NCBI GenBank assembly: GCA_946811695.1
Contig: OX328125.1
Span: forward strand, 45,994,845 to 46,058,844
Reading direction: 5' to 3'
DNA from: Gonocerus acuteangulatus
Taxonomy: Eukaryota; Arthropoda; Insecta; Hemiptera; Coreidae
DNA: 64,000 bases
The position numbers were made by a program, and so were the translations under genes. Below the pieces are notes generated by a model, which saw only the letters and a program-made list of their open reading frames with translations, ran no database searches and was not told the DNA's origin. This document shows, piece by piece, positions 52,978-63,003 of the stretch (within the stretch, counting starts at the first letter, position 1; the number at the start of each line of letters is the position of its first letter).

Positions 52978-55074
52978 GCCTACAAACATAAATGCACATA
53001 CATATATACATACATACATATGTGGAAAAAGACAAAAACATAAAATACTAGAACATAATATATAGAAGTGAACATAATATATAGTGTTTGGAAGAACATA
53101 ATATATAGTGTTTGGATTATTAGGAAAACAGATATAAGAATAACAGATTACATATTAGATTAGATATAAGAATAACAATATGGGCTTACCGATGGGAAGA
53201 TAGAGAACTATTCCTCACAAATGCGGGATCATTTCTGACAGTTAATACAGGGAAATATAGGAAGAAAGGAGTTGGTGAGGGGGAGGGGGGTTCTGGACCA
53301 CCCAATGGACAGAGAACATAGAAGATGAAAGAAAGAGCGGCAAAGTACAGTAAGGGGTCATAAAGTCATAAAATGCTGTGTTAATGGAAAGGGAGGCAGG
53401 TATAAAGGGCTATATTGCAGGCGGTATAGGGGATTAGGATGGAGTTTTTAATAAATGGAGTTTTTAATAAATGGAAATCTCCTCTACCTACTCCAACATC
53501 TTCCATCGTTGCGACCGTCTCCCTCAGGTCTCTTCTGGACATATCCAGAAAGATGTCCTTTTTACTGAGTTTATTAAAATCTATAAAGGACTTTGTATGG
53601 GCTATTTTCTGTCCCTCCCATAATTTTCCAAAGTCCCTTTTGGCTTTTGCCGCTATTGCTTCCTTGGCACAGGCCATTGATAATCCCACAAAGGGCACTG
53701 GACCCACCGGTATCACTACCGCTCCTGCCCCTGCCAGCTTGTCCGCCCTCTCATTACCCGGAATGCCTCTGTCCCGGCACCCAGTAAATGACAACCTTAT
53801 TGTCTGTTGCTAGTCGGTTGAGCCTTGACTGGCACTCGTCCACCACTCTTGAGGTAGTCTCCTGGCTCCTTAAGGCTTTGCATGCAGCCTGACTGTCCGT
53901 AAGGATATTAATCTTCCTCCTACGGACCCCCCTCTCGCTCATGCTGTATGCCGCCGCTAAAATGGCGTATATCTCCGCCTGGAACACAGTTGGGGTCTTT
54001 CCAAGTGAGATTTGTAGCCTTAAGCCACCCTCACCCCCACCCCCACTCCAGACCCCTGTCCTGCTCCATGTATCGTCTTGGAGCCGTCCGTGTAAATATT
54101 GGTGCCATTGGGAGTCTTAAAGTTATACTCTTTTCCAGTACAGATGCCATGTATTTCTACTCCGTACCTCCTTGCAGTCCCTGACCTGCTCCTCATCATG
54201 TCTGACGGCATGCTTAATTCGGGGATCATCCCTATCTTTGACAAAATCTGGGAGTGTCCAATTTCCTGTTTAGGATTACCTATGACCTCCTGTTTCATCA
54301 TTCTGTATGCCGATTTCATTGCCTCCGCTTCAATGAATATATCAATTGGCAGCAAGTTAAGAATAGCCTCCATTGCTATCACAGGTGTTGACCTCATCGC
54401 TCCCCTGGTAGGTAACGAGCCCGTGAAACGTAGGCACGGAGTACTCACGACTTAACACTCAAGACTACTAAGTATGTAAGAATAGAATCAGTTTTGGTTC
54501 GCTTGTAAATTACATGTTGAATGTTGCGTTGCTTAGTATTAAATCTAGTAAATAATCTATCAATGTAGGTGTGATGTGCTGAAAAATCTTTCTAGCCACG
54601 ATACTGTGTAGGTAATTGTAATTGCTAGCGGCCCAGATTGAGACAGATAAACATAAAATTGTCGCCTTCGCACTCATGTTGGTTGATCATTTGTAAGTAG
54701 TATCAGTGTATTTTTGAAGTTTATTGTAATCCATCAAGTTCTTTAAAGTACAAGAATGGTACTTTACCAGGTATTGTGGAAACACCATTATGGCCAAGTT
54801 CCTGCGTGTTGAACTGATTCTTATAAATGATTGTTAATAGTTGGAGTTTGTTATTTCGAGGAGCAGGGACGAGAAAACGAGATGAAGGCCTATTTCTACA
54901 ATTGTGTAGATTTACAATAGTTATTATTACAATAGTTTATTGTTAGCCATCAAGTTGGTAAGAGTACAAGGAACGCGACATCTTCACATTTGTACGTTTT
55001 GGGATATTCCTTTGGACCGATTATCCGGCAAGAATGGAAGATCATGCTGTCCCTAAAAAGGTATTCTTAGATTC

Positions 55075-55140
55075 AGGGCCTCCGAGAGAAATTATGGCCC
55101 CCCGTCTAAATAACTTCACGGGCCCCTTAACTCCTCTCCC
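55075..55140. repeat. Dispersed repeat end, inverse copy of 34925-34992
   Basis: cagggcctccgagagaaatt, then taaataacttcacgggcccc, matches the inverse of the 34.9 kb block. It lies directly before the Penelope-like endonuclease piece. Element class unknown. Confidence 0.5.
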
Positions 55141-55143
55141 CAA

Positions 55144-55530
55144 TTGTTCCGATCCTTGACATACACACAAGTACTAATTGGAAAACTCATTAAGACAATA
55201 AAAAAAAGTCTACCCGCCCCAAAATTTTGGTTTATAATCACCAATAAACTTGCAACACTGTACAACTTAAAGATCCCATCCCTTTTGAAAAAACACCCAC
55301 TGTGTTTACCAATTCCCATGTCAAACTCCTGTGATGCTGTACACATAGGAGAAATCAAAAAAGATATTGACACCCGCCTTACACAACACAAACGAACCAT
55401 CATTAATAACGAAAAAGACAAATCTGTCCTTGCGAAACACGTCGTTACACAAAAACACACATTTAATTTTGATTGGGTGTCCTTCGATTAAACCTTTTCC
55501 TGCCATAAAACCTCTTTGATCATTCCCAAC
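55144..55530 (+). pseudogene. Penelope-like GIY-YIG endonuclease fragment
   Basis: The plus strand encodes SNSCDAVHIGEIKKDIDTRL, TQHKRTIINNEKDKSVLAKH and VVTQKHTFNFDWVSF. The family order is C-x-D-x-x-Y-I-G-E-T-x-R-x-L-x-x-R-L-x-E-H, then S-A-L-A-E-H and H-x-F. Here the GIY Tyr is His (VHIGE). The reverse transcriptase is absent, so this is a 3' remnant of a Penelope-like element. Confidence 0.75.
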
Positions 55531-55544
55531 CAGATTATTATTTT

Positions 55545-56285
55545 TTGGTAAAACTGAAGGAGAGCGTCCTCAGCTACGATTTTCTTCAAAGTTTGCACTA
55601 TAACGTATTTTGATGCACTAAACACGAATCCGTTGAAAGAAAAAAAACGCTCTCAACTAGGAAAGAAGTTATTTAAAAAAAAAGTTCACTGTTATGAAGG
55701 TTAGGGAAGAATGCCTTGGACGACTTTTGGACATAGAATTCTTTTCATTTCTGCGAGTTGGATTGACTAGGGGTTTTGATGTTTTATTGAGCGAGCGGAG
55801 CGTAGCGGATCCGTTCAAAAAAAAAAAAAAAAACGCTCTCAACTAGGAAAGAAGTTATTAAGCACTAAAGTTCACTGTTATGGAGGTTATAAAAGACGGG
55901 GTAAAAGCTTATATGTAAACACGCGCATGCGCAATAGTCCTTAATGACGAAGTGTAATTGAAATTTAGACTCACCTGTGGTAGCTGACTTGGTCGTAAAC
56001 TGTCGCTTTTGGGCATACGTGCTATGCGTTTCCGCTCGCTCAAGAAATCATCAAAACCCCAAGTCAATCCAACTCGCAGAAATGAAAAGAATTCTATGCC
56101 CAAAAGTCGTCCAAGGCATTCTTCCCTAACCTTCATAACAGTAAACTTTTTTTTTAAATAACTTCTTTCCTAGTTGAGAGCGGGTTTTTTTTTCAACGGA
56201 TTCGTGTTTAGTGCATCAAAATACGTTATAGTGCAAACTTTGAAGAAAATCGTAGCTGAGGACGCTCTCCTTCAGATTTACCTAT
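55545..56285. mobile_element. 0.74-kb foldback element (aacgtattttgatgcactaa family)
   Basis: Outer sequence ctgaaggagagcgtcctcag near 55553 is mirrored as ctgaggacgctctccttcag near 56275. aacgtattttgatgcactaa, ggaaagaagttattta and tgccttggacgacttttgg also pair. The left arm has an internal direct duplication (cgctctcaactaggaaagaa twice, near 55648 and 55833). Related copies: 57985-59083 and 33343-33720. It lies between MEK and RPL17. Confidence 0.8.
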
Positions 56286-56289
56286 TTTT

Positions 56290-57005
56290 TTTTTTATTTT
56301 ATTACAAATGATTATTCCTGAATCTAAAGAGAGATGAAATAAACTAGAAAAATATTAGAACAATAAATAACTGAGGAGTAAAATATTAGCTCTAATATAA
56401 ATAATCCTCCAATTTTATCTTACTAAACATTTAAATTGACTGCAAACATGATGTTTAAGCAAATCAAAGTTATTAGGTGCCCAGAAAGAAAGAAAATAAA
56501 TTTTAATCTTTTCAACAGCTGGGGATAGATATCAACTTCAAACGTCATAGCAAGATCAATTTACGTAAAAATAGTAATTGTTATTTACTTTTTTAGCCTG
56601 TGTTTTTGCAACTACCTCTTGAAGAAATTTGGCCTTTCAATTTTACAAGACATATTTGTGAAATATTTCTTGAAAATCATTCGCGATTGAGAATAAAACA
56701 ATACGAAAACACATATAACAGAGATTAAATTAAATTGAATTGTGTAGAAAATATATTTTCTTTAGCAACTTTGTTAATATTTATTGTAAAATACAATGAA
56801 GGCAGGGAATAGTTTTTAATTTTGCGAAAATAAATGTTATTGTTATCTAATCCAAATAATGTAAGTATATTTCATCATAATTTATAATTAACATATTTAT
56901 ATTTAAATTCTTCTTGAGGTTCTTCAGTAGTTGGTCATAGATTTCCAAAGAGATCAAACTTTCTTGACTGGGGTTGAGTTTACTTACGATCCTCTTGGTC
57001 CTGGA
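56290..57005. other. AT-rich stretch upstream of RPL17
   Basis: No repeat or coding pattern recognised. The RPL17 promoter should lie at its right end. Confidence 0.4.
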
Positions 57006-57010
57006 GACTT

Positions 57011-57040
57011 CTTTCTGGCTGTAGGTTTATGTAGGCGCAG
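57011..57040 (+). promoter_or_regulatory. RPL17: Candidate RPL17 5' UTR exon with TOP-like start
   Basis: ctttctggctgtaggtttat is a pyrimidine-rich start of the 5'-TOP type used by ribosomal-protein mRNAs. A donor-like CAG|GTAACT follows at 57041, and a good acceptor (TTTATTTTTCAG) ends at 57336, two bases before the coding ATG. The exact transcription start is inferred. Confidence 0.45.
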
Positions 57041-57338
57041 GTAACTAATTTTATCCGTTTTCATCTCTACATTTCTGTAGTTAGTTTATGTATGTTGTAT
57101 ATAATATTGATTGTTCTTATTAATTATTGATATTGACATAGTATTTTTGTATATTCAATTATAATATCCATTTTAGATAGTGTGGTTGAAAGGTTAGATA
57201 TTCTTACATCCACATTGTCGCTTGTGGATAGTATCGTAATCGTTGTTTAGCTTTGGATAATAGTGGTATTACTGTGTACTGTTATGAAACTACTCTAACA
57301 TTACATTCGCCTTTTAAGTTCTGGTTTATTTTTCAGAA

Positions 57339-57419
57339 ATGGCTCGGTATTCACACGAACCGGACAATGCTACTAAGTCTTGTAAAGCTAGGGGCTCCAA
57401 TCTTAGAGTTCACTTTAAG
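57339..57419 (+). CDS. RPL17: RPL17 coding exon 1
   Basis: 27 codons from ATG to LRVHFK, donor AAG|GTATGT. The acceptor TTTTTCAG lies two bases before ATG (cagAAATGG), suggesting an upstream non-coding exon. Confidence 0.94.
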
Positions 57420-60019
57420 GTATGTTACTTTTATTTATTTTCTTTTTCTTTTAAATATTGCGTTTAAAAAGCTTTATTTGTATCTGCTAACTAATGGTTG
57501 TGACTTGGATGCAATTCTTTGATTTTGTCTTGGTTATGGGAAGATTTTTTTTGTTTGACTTCCATAATAACTATTACTCTTAGATTTGGGATAATCTGCC
57601 ACAGTGTTCTTTTTCTGAGGCATTATCTACCCTAAATTTGACAGCATAGATGGGTATTACTCATTTATATTAGAGGGATATGAACTAGATTTCGTTAGTT
57701 ATGTCAAGCAGAATTTAGATGCTTGCAACTAATGTACAGCAGGCCCAATACATTTGGTCATTATTACTAAAGCCTATGCTGTTTTCATGATTTTGTGAAC
57801 CCAGCCAACACATGAATAATAACTTGGAAGCAGGAGCGGGATACATTGGGGGGTTCTTCCCATGCATGTCTTGGTCACTTTGGAGCACTGTTTTTTATTA
57901 ACCCATAGTTCACTCTATAAATTCAATTAAAGTACAAAATCAAATATTGTTCAATTAGTAATTAATTTGAAGAATACACTGGAGGTAAACCTGAAGGAGA
58001 TTGTCCTCAACACCGATTTTCTTTAAACTTTGCACTATAACGTATTTTGATGCACTAAACACGAATCCGTTGAAAAAAATTTCTGCTCTCAATCAGGAAA
58101 GAAGTTATTTAAAAAAAAAGTTCACTGTTTTGAAGGTTACAAACAATCGCAACAACCACGTACTTGTAAACTCGCGCATGCGCAATAGTCCTTAATGACG
58201 AATTGTAATTGGAATTAACTCTCAATTATTTATTTATTTATTATTTACCAACACTTATTTATTCAGAAACATTATTTTAAATAATAAAACACTCTTCTCA
58301 TTTCTTGTTTCTCTCCTCAAAAGTATTATACAACAGTATCCCTTAATAATTAGCTAATGCCTTTATGATTCGTTTCTTCTAGGATTCTCTAATTCCCTCC
58401 AAGCTGTAATTAGTTTTTTATTAGTGTTTTTTGTTACAATGAAGTTACACGATTTCATTATTATTATCCACAATCGAGAAGAATTACTCAACTTTTTGAT
58501 AGAAAAGAAAGCCATAATAGAATACCCATTTAGAAAGCCATGATAGAATACCCATTTAGATGGGTATTTATCCGAATTTCTCTTCAAACGTGCCTATAAA
58601 TATGAAGAACGCATAAATGCTTTTTTCGGTGCGATTGCGGACTTATACCCACCGAACATCTCGTCTGAAGATGTCTAGGAGGATTAGTATAATGCCTTGG
58701 ACGACTTCTGCGCATAGAATTCTTTTTATTTCTGCGAGTTGGATTGACTAGGGGTTTTGATGTTTTCTTGAGCGAGCGGAAACGCATAGCAGATCTGCCC
58801 AAAAGCGACTGTTAACGACCAACTCAGCTACCACAGGTGAGTTTAAATTTAAATTCCACTTCGACCTTAAGGACTATTGCGCATGCGCGTGTTTACATAT
58901 CAGCTGTTTACCCCGTCCTTTAGAACCCGCATAACAGTGAACTTTTTTTTTAAATAACTTCTTTCCTGATTGAGAGCAGAAATTTTTTTCAACGGATTCG
59001 TGTTTAGTGCATCAAAATACGTTATAGTGCAAAGTTTAAAGAAAATCGGTGTTGAGGACAATCTCCTTCAGGTTTACCTACACTGGAATACTTTTGGAGC
59101 CGCAAATACATTTATTTGCTACGTATTTACGAAGAATCCAAGTTTAATCGACGATTCAACTGCATTTTGAGATATATCTGTGTTTGGTAATTCTGAGCGA
59201 AAACTGCCCAGACTCCGATCTTCATGAAACTTTGTATACGTATTCATTTTAACCTAATTAAGAATAAGAACGTAAAAAAAAGCTGGCGGTAACGATTAGA
59301 ACAGTATTTATTAAGTACTAAAGTTGACTGTTATGCAGACTATTAACGAGTTTTATCATAACAATGACAAATGCGAAAAAAAATTAGTCGTTTGCGACAT
59401 TTTCTTTTTCACGTTTTTATTCTTAATTGGGTTGAAATTAATAAGTATACGAAGTTTTAGGAAAATCGGTGTTGGGTCAATTCTGGCTCTCCTAATTTGA
59501 CATTCCTGCGCATGTATGTTTACAAATTCTTCGTTTACGCCAGCTTTTAACCTGTATAACAGTCAACTTTAGTGCTTAATATATACTGTTCTAATCGTTA
59601 CCACCAGTTTTTTTTATGTTTTTATTCTTAATTAGGTTAAAATGAATTAGTATACAAAGTTTCATGATGATCAGAGTCTGAGCAGTTTTTGCTCAGAATT
59701 ACCCTGTGTTCTTCATTTTACATTATAATACCATGTTATTTTAATCTAGTACTTCTCAAGTATTTACAAGAATGTTAAGAAACTAACCACATATCTAGAC
59801 TGTCCTTCCAAATGCTATTTAAGGTTTGTATTTGAGAGTTTTGTTTATTTGAAGTTATTTATTCTATTTCATATATTTTTGCAGAACACCCGTGAATCTG
59901 CAAAAGCTATTAGGGCTATGCCTTTGAGAAGAGCTATCAGGTACCTTAAGAATGTAATGGAAAAGAAAGAATGTGTACCATTCAGGCGATTCAATGGAGG
60001 TGTCGGACGATGTGCACAG
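57339..60019 (+). CDS. RPL17: Ribosomal protein uL22 (RPL17), first two coding exons, 3' part outside window
   Basis: RPL17 (uL22) is a structural protein of the cytosolic 60S subunit that lines the peptide exit tunnel. Coding exons: 57339-57419 ([20 protein letters not shown] ... LRVHFK) and 59885-60019 ([45 protein letters not shown]). Both junctions are GT-AG and phase 0. The 72 residues match the N-terminal 40 percent of the family. The next expected segment, beginning (A)KQWGWTQGRWPKKS, is not found up to 64000, so intron 3 (counting the 5' UTR intron) exceeds 3.9 kb. The gene is divergent from MEK. Introns carry foldbacks and a pogo-like element. Confidence 0.95.
57985..59083. mobile_element. 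1.1-kb foldback element in an RPL17 intron
   Basis: Left aaacctgaaggagattgtcc and right gacaatctccttcaggttt are inverted. aacgtattttgatgcactaa and caggaaagaagttatttaaa pair as well. Same family as 55545-56285, including the gcgcatgcgc motif and the gccttggacgact block, but with a different spacer. Confidence 0.8.
59180..59712. mobile_element. 0.53-kb foldback element in an RPL17 intron
   Basis: Left ggtaattctgagcgaaaact, gatcttcatgaaactttgta and ggtaacgattagaacagtat are mirrored at the right by atactgttctaatcgttacc, tacaaagtttcatgatgatc and tttttgctcagaattacc. It ends about 170 bp before RPL17 exon 2. Confidence 0.75.
59885..60019 (+). CDS. RPL17: RPL17 coding exon 2
   Basis: 45 codons between TTTTTGCAG and CAG|GTAAGC. 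Encodes the conserved [16 protein letters not shown] segment. Confidence 0.95.
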
Positions 60020-60159
60020 GTAAGCTTGAATGTCAATAAATAATTAGTTTTCAGTTCTTGCATGGTAAAGTTTTCGGCCACAAACTACTGAATGTCCCTT
60101 TATTTTTGTTGTTGAGAATTTATTTTTATAAATCGATATTTAATATTTATTTTGTGTGC

Positions 60160-60162
<3 letters not shown>

Positions 60163-60224
<62 letters not shown>
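60163..60224. repeat. (TA)n microsatellite
   Basis: About 60 bp of TA repeats, directly left of the pogo-like element. Confidence 0.95.
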
Positions 60225-60226
<2 letters not shown>

Positions 60227-60229
<3 letters not shown>

Positions 60230-61112
60230 TGGAACATGGATAATTAGAACTAAAATAATTCAAAATCGTCTTTAATTCGAATATTTCTCTCGGCCCCTAG
60301 AATTTAGGGCTTATACAATGTAAAAAAATCGTGGTTAATTCGAATAAAAGTGTGGATAATTCGAATTTTTTTAAGAGTCTATGCCTCCAATGGGAAGTGA
60401 ATTGAGTGGTGGTCGATCTTAAATCTTGTCTAATTATTCTCCCCTCGGGTAAGAAGGATAGTAAGATACGGATGTAGGGGTTCGGAGACAAGAAGCGCGG
60501 CAGTCTCAAAGTCAAGTTCTTGGACTCTACGAGTTCTCAAAGTGGTGGGTCGCGCTTCCTCCCTTCCAGGGGCTTCAGTTACATACACTATCCTGTCGTT
60601 TTATCCTAGAATTCCCTCCCACCATCCCTCCTCTTCATTTCTTATTCAGTTATAAATCAGTTATTGCCTAGATCTGTTTTATTGTTTGGGCCTTGAATTT
60701 CTGGTGTTCAGTGCACTTCAGTGAGTTGTTCATTTAAGATGTCGAAGTCTAGAAGTTTTATAATAGTTTAATGTTGTCAGTGAAAATAGCTGCGATTAAA
60801 GAAGTTGAAAAAGGAATAAAGAAAACATCTGAAATTGCCAAGGACTTTGGAATTCCTCCTAAAACTTTACCACCTTACCTGAAAAATGAAGAAAAATTTC
60901 TTGCGCATGAAAATGACATTTTTTCAAAACAATAGACTTTTATTTGTACTCTTTTGATTTATTACTCATCAATTCATGAAATGTTTGTTTTTCTTTACAT
61001 AAAACGTATTTTTTACCCCCTCCCCCCTTTATTTTCAAAAACTTTTGTAATTCGAATTTTGGATAATTCGAACTCTTTTATCGGTCCCTAGGCGTTCGAA
61101 TTATCCAAGTTC

Positions 61113-61115
<3 letters not shown>
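60227..61115 (+). mobile_element. pogo/Tigger-like element remnant, bounded by TA arrays
   Basis: Left end cagtggaacatggataatta is mirrored, imperfectly, by gaattatccaagttctatta at the right. Several ggataattcgaa words recur in both orientations. The inside encodes a CENP-B-type helix-turn-helix only. (TA)n arrays lie on both sides (60163-60224 and 61119-61170). Confidence 0.7.
60771..60935 (+). pseudogene. CENP-B/pogo-type DNA-binding domain fragment
   Basis: 54 codons: MLSVKIAAIKEVEKGIKKTS, EIAKDFGIPPKTLPPYLKNE, EKFLAHENDIFSKQ, then TAG. This is the N-terminal HTH of pogo-class transposases (pattern E-I-A-R-x-F-G-I-P-P-S-T-L). A nearby upstream ATG (MSKSR) in another frame may be the original start. 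The catalytic domain is missing. Confidence 0.75.

Positions 61116-61118
<3 letters not shown>

Positions 61119-61170
<52 letters not shown>
61119..61170. repeat. (TA)n microsatellite
   Basis: About 52 bp of TA repeats, right of the pogo-like element. Confidence 0.95.
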
Positions 61171-61173
<3 letters not shown>

Positions 61174-61183
61174 GATACAGGGT

Positions 61184-63003
61184 CATTCCATGTCAAATCA
61201 ACACAAAAAAACAAACATTTTCAACCTCACTATCTCAGAAATTGATGAAATTCGGTGAGGAGGTAGCCTTTGTATAGTCTAAGAAAAATACCAAATATTA
61301 TTGAAAAATATTAACTGATTTGGAAATTACAGCTATGTAAAATTTCAAAAATTGTCAAAAAATGCTGTTACCTGAAATGTTTGAATTGCTATTGTGGCTC
61401 TTATAATTAAGCTAGAGAGCTGGGAGGGGTGTTATTTTAAAGCTATTTGTACGAACTTTCTTATAACATGCAACACCATATACGTTACGAGGAGAAAAAA
61501 AATCTCAAATTAAAAAAAAAAATTTATTTGTCTATATCTCAAAATGCGTATTTTTAAAAATTTTCAAAATGTTATATGTTTTTCTAAGTGTATTTGAGAA
61601 CTTGTTCCTAAAGTTTTATGATGGGATCACCATTTATTAATTTTTTTGTTGACGTTTTGACGCTAATATTGTGGACGATATACAAAACAAAATCATATAT
61701 GTATACATGTCATATTGCAATACAACTTCAAATCTTTTTATAATGTTTACACATAATCGTTTTTTATTAAATAAAATTTATTGATAAATCAGAATCAGAA
61801 TTATATAAGTAAAAGCACTTTTATTTAAAAATAGAATAAATCAGTACTAAATTAAACTTATATTATCGTTACATTTTCTAATGATTTAATGGAAGGCCCG
61901 GTGGCGATGAGTGTCAAGGTGTGAGCACTTAACACTGCGTGCCAAGGGTCCTGGGTTCGATACCCACTATGGGGTGGTGGCTTTTCTTTAGAAAAAAGAA
62001 AACGCATCAGCCCTATTCTGGCTTTTTTTATACAAAACATATGCCAACCATCATTTAGTGTCATATGTAGCACTTACGTAACCTCTTACATCCTTTATTA
62101 ATAGTTTTTCGAATTATCTTAAAGTAGACACAGTTTCAGAGCTATGATCAAAAGAAAAATATCTTTTCAAAACTATCACTGAGAAATTTCCAGTTTCTAC
62201 ATACTCTTCTTGGGTGATATAGGTAATTAAATTTTACTTGTCATCTTCTTAAAGTAGTTTTGTTAATGAAGGCAAGTACAATTTTGTTTAAGGTTTGTTA
62301 TTAGAAAATTTAATGATAATATTAGTTTAATTTAGTACTGATTTATTCTATTTTTAAATAAAAGTGCTTTTACTTATATAATTCTGATTCTGATTTATCA
62401 ATAAATTTTATTTAATAAAAAAAGATTATGTGTAAACATTTTAAAGAGATTTGAAGTTGTATTGCAATATGATGTATACATATATGATTTTGTTTTGTAT
62501 ATCGTCCAAAATATTAGCGTCTTAAAAAAACAAAAAAATTAATAAATGGTGATCCCATTGGAATCCCATCATAAAACTTTAGGAACAAGTTCTCAAATAC
62601 ACTTAGAAAAACATATAACATTTTGAAAATTTTTAAAAATACGCATTTTGAGATATAGACAAATAAAATTTGTTTTTGAATTTGAGATTTTTTTTCCCTC
62701 GTAACGTATATGGTGTTGCATGTCATAAGAAAGTTCGTACAAAGAGCTTTAAATTAACACCCCTCCCAGCTCTCTAGCTTAAATATTAGAGCCACAATAG
62801 CAATTCAAACATTTCAGGTAACCACATTTTTTGACAATTTTTGAAATTTTACATAGCTGTAATTTCCAAATCAGTTAATATTTTTCAATAATATTTGGTA
62901 TTTTTCTTAGTCTATACAAAGGCTACCTCCTCATTAAATTTCATTTAAATCTGAGATGGTAAAAAAAAATCACTGTGTTGATTTGACACGGAATGACCCT
63001 ACA
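61184..63003. mobile_element. 1.8-kb foldback element with about 700-bp arms
   Basis: Ends cagggtcattccatgtcaaa and tttgacacggaatgaccct are inverted. Arms of about 700 bp (61184-61888, 62295-63003) mirror each other with small differences (for example gctctctagctt / aagctagagagc, cgttacgag / ctcgtaacg). A SINE sits near the centre. No open frame is shared by the arms. Superfamily not assigned. Confidence 0.85.
61888..62045 (+). mobile_element. tRNA-headed SINE (family S2), plus strand
   Basis: Head ggaaggcccggtggcgatga, B box gggttcgatac, body gaaaacgcatcagccctatt, as in 12167-12372 and 47563-47772. It lies at the centre of the 1.8-kb foldback and has no partner in the other arm. Confidence 0.7.

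Larger units (their letters stand above)
52767..53450 (-). mobile_element. Penelope-like terminal piece inserted in the LINE
   Basis: About 680 bp of non-LINE sequence separate RNase H from the zinc knuckle. It includes the hammerhead-like motif (52829-52870), a (TA)n array (52914-52970) and ggttcggtcactgctactta, also found at 45449. Neither end has a clear duplication, so the limits are approximate. Confidence 0.55.
52429..54399 (-). mobile_element. 5'-truncated non-LTR retrotransposon (R1/I-like LINE)
   Basis: Flanked by a perfect 15-bp duplication, ctcccctggtaggta (52414-52428 and 54400-54414). The 3' end is an (ATTCT)n-type tail (agaatagaatagaat on the plus strand). It carries a reverse-transcriptase C-terminus, RNase H and a zinc knuckle on the minus strand, interrupted by a Penelope-like piece at about 52767-53450. 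Confidence 0.85.
52521..54448 (-). pseudogene. LINE ORF2 remnants: RT thumb, RNase H, zinc knuckle
   Basis: In order on the minus strand: TRGAMRSTPVIAMEAILNLL (RT thumb region), NIYTDGSKTIHGAGQGSGVG, QAEIYAILAAAYSMSERGVR, ILTDSQAACKALRSQ, VVIYWVPG and PGNERADKLAGAGA (RNase H), SRRDLRETVA, then after the insertion CRWCKDKEETPKHVIFECV (CCHC knuckle) and GRRRFMHFGSL. Frame changes lie near 54010 and 53790, and the insertion breaks the C-terminus. Inactive. Confidence 0.85.
52330..54475 (-). mobile_element. S2 SINE interrupted by a LINE
   Basis: The left part (52330-52428: ggttatgtacattttacc, ttttctaaccaggaaaggg) and right part (54415-54475: ggcacggagtactcacgac, cttaacactc) are the two halves of an S2 SINE on the minus strand. 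The LINE at 52429-54399 separates them. Confidence 0.65.

Noticed and set aside
53439..54455. Plus-strand frames opposite the LINE
   Set aside because: They are antisense shadows of the RT/RNase H coding sequence.
61184..63003. Tc1/mariner assignment of the 1.8-kb foldback because of its 'cagggt' start
   Set aside because: The terminus differs from the cagggtgtccc family, no TA duplication is clear at the right end, and no transposase text is present. Superfamily left open.
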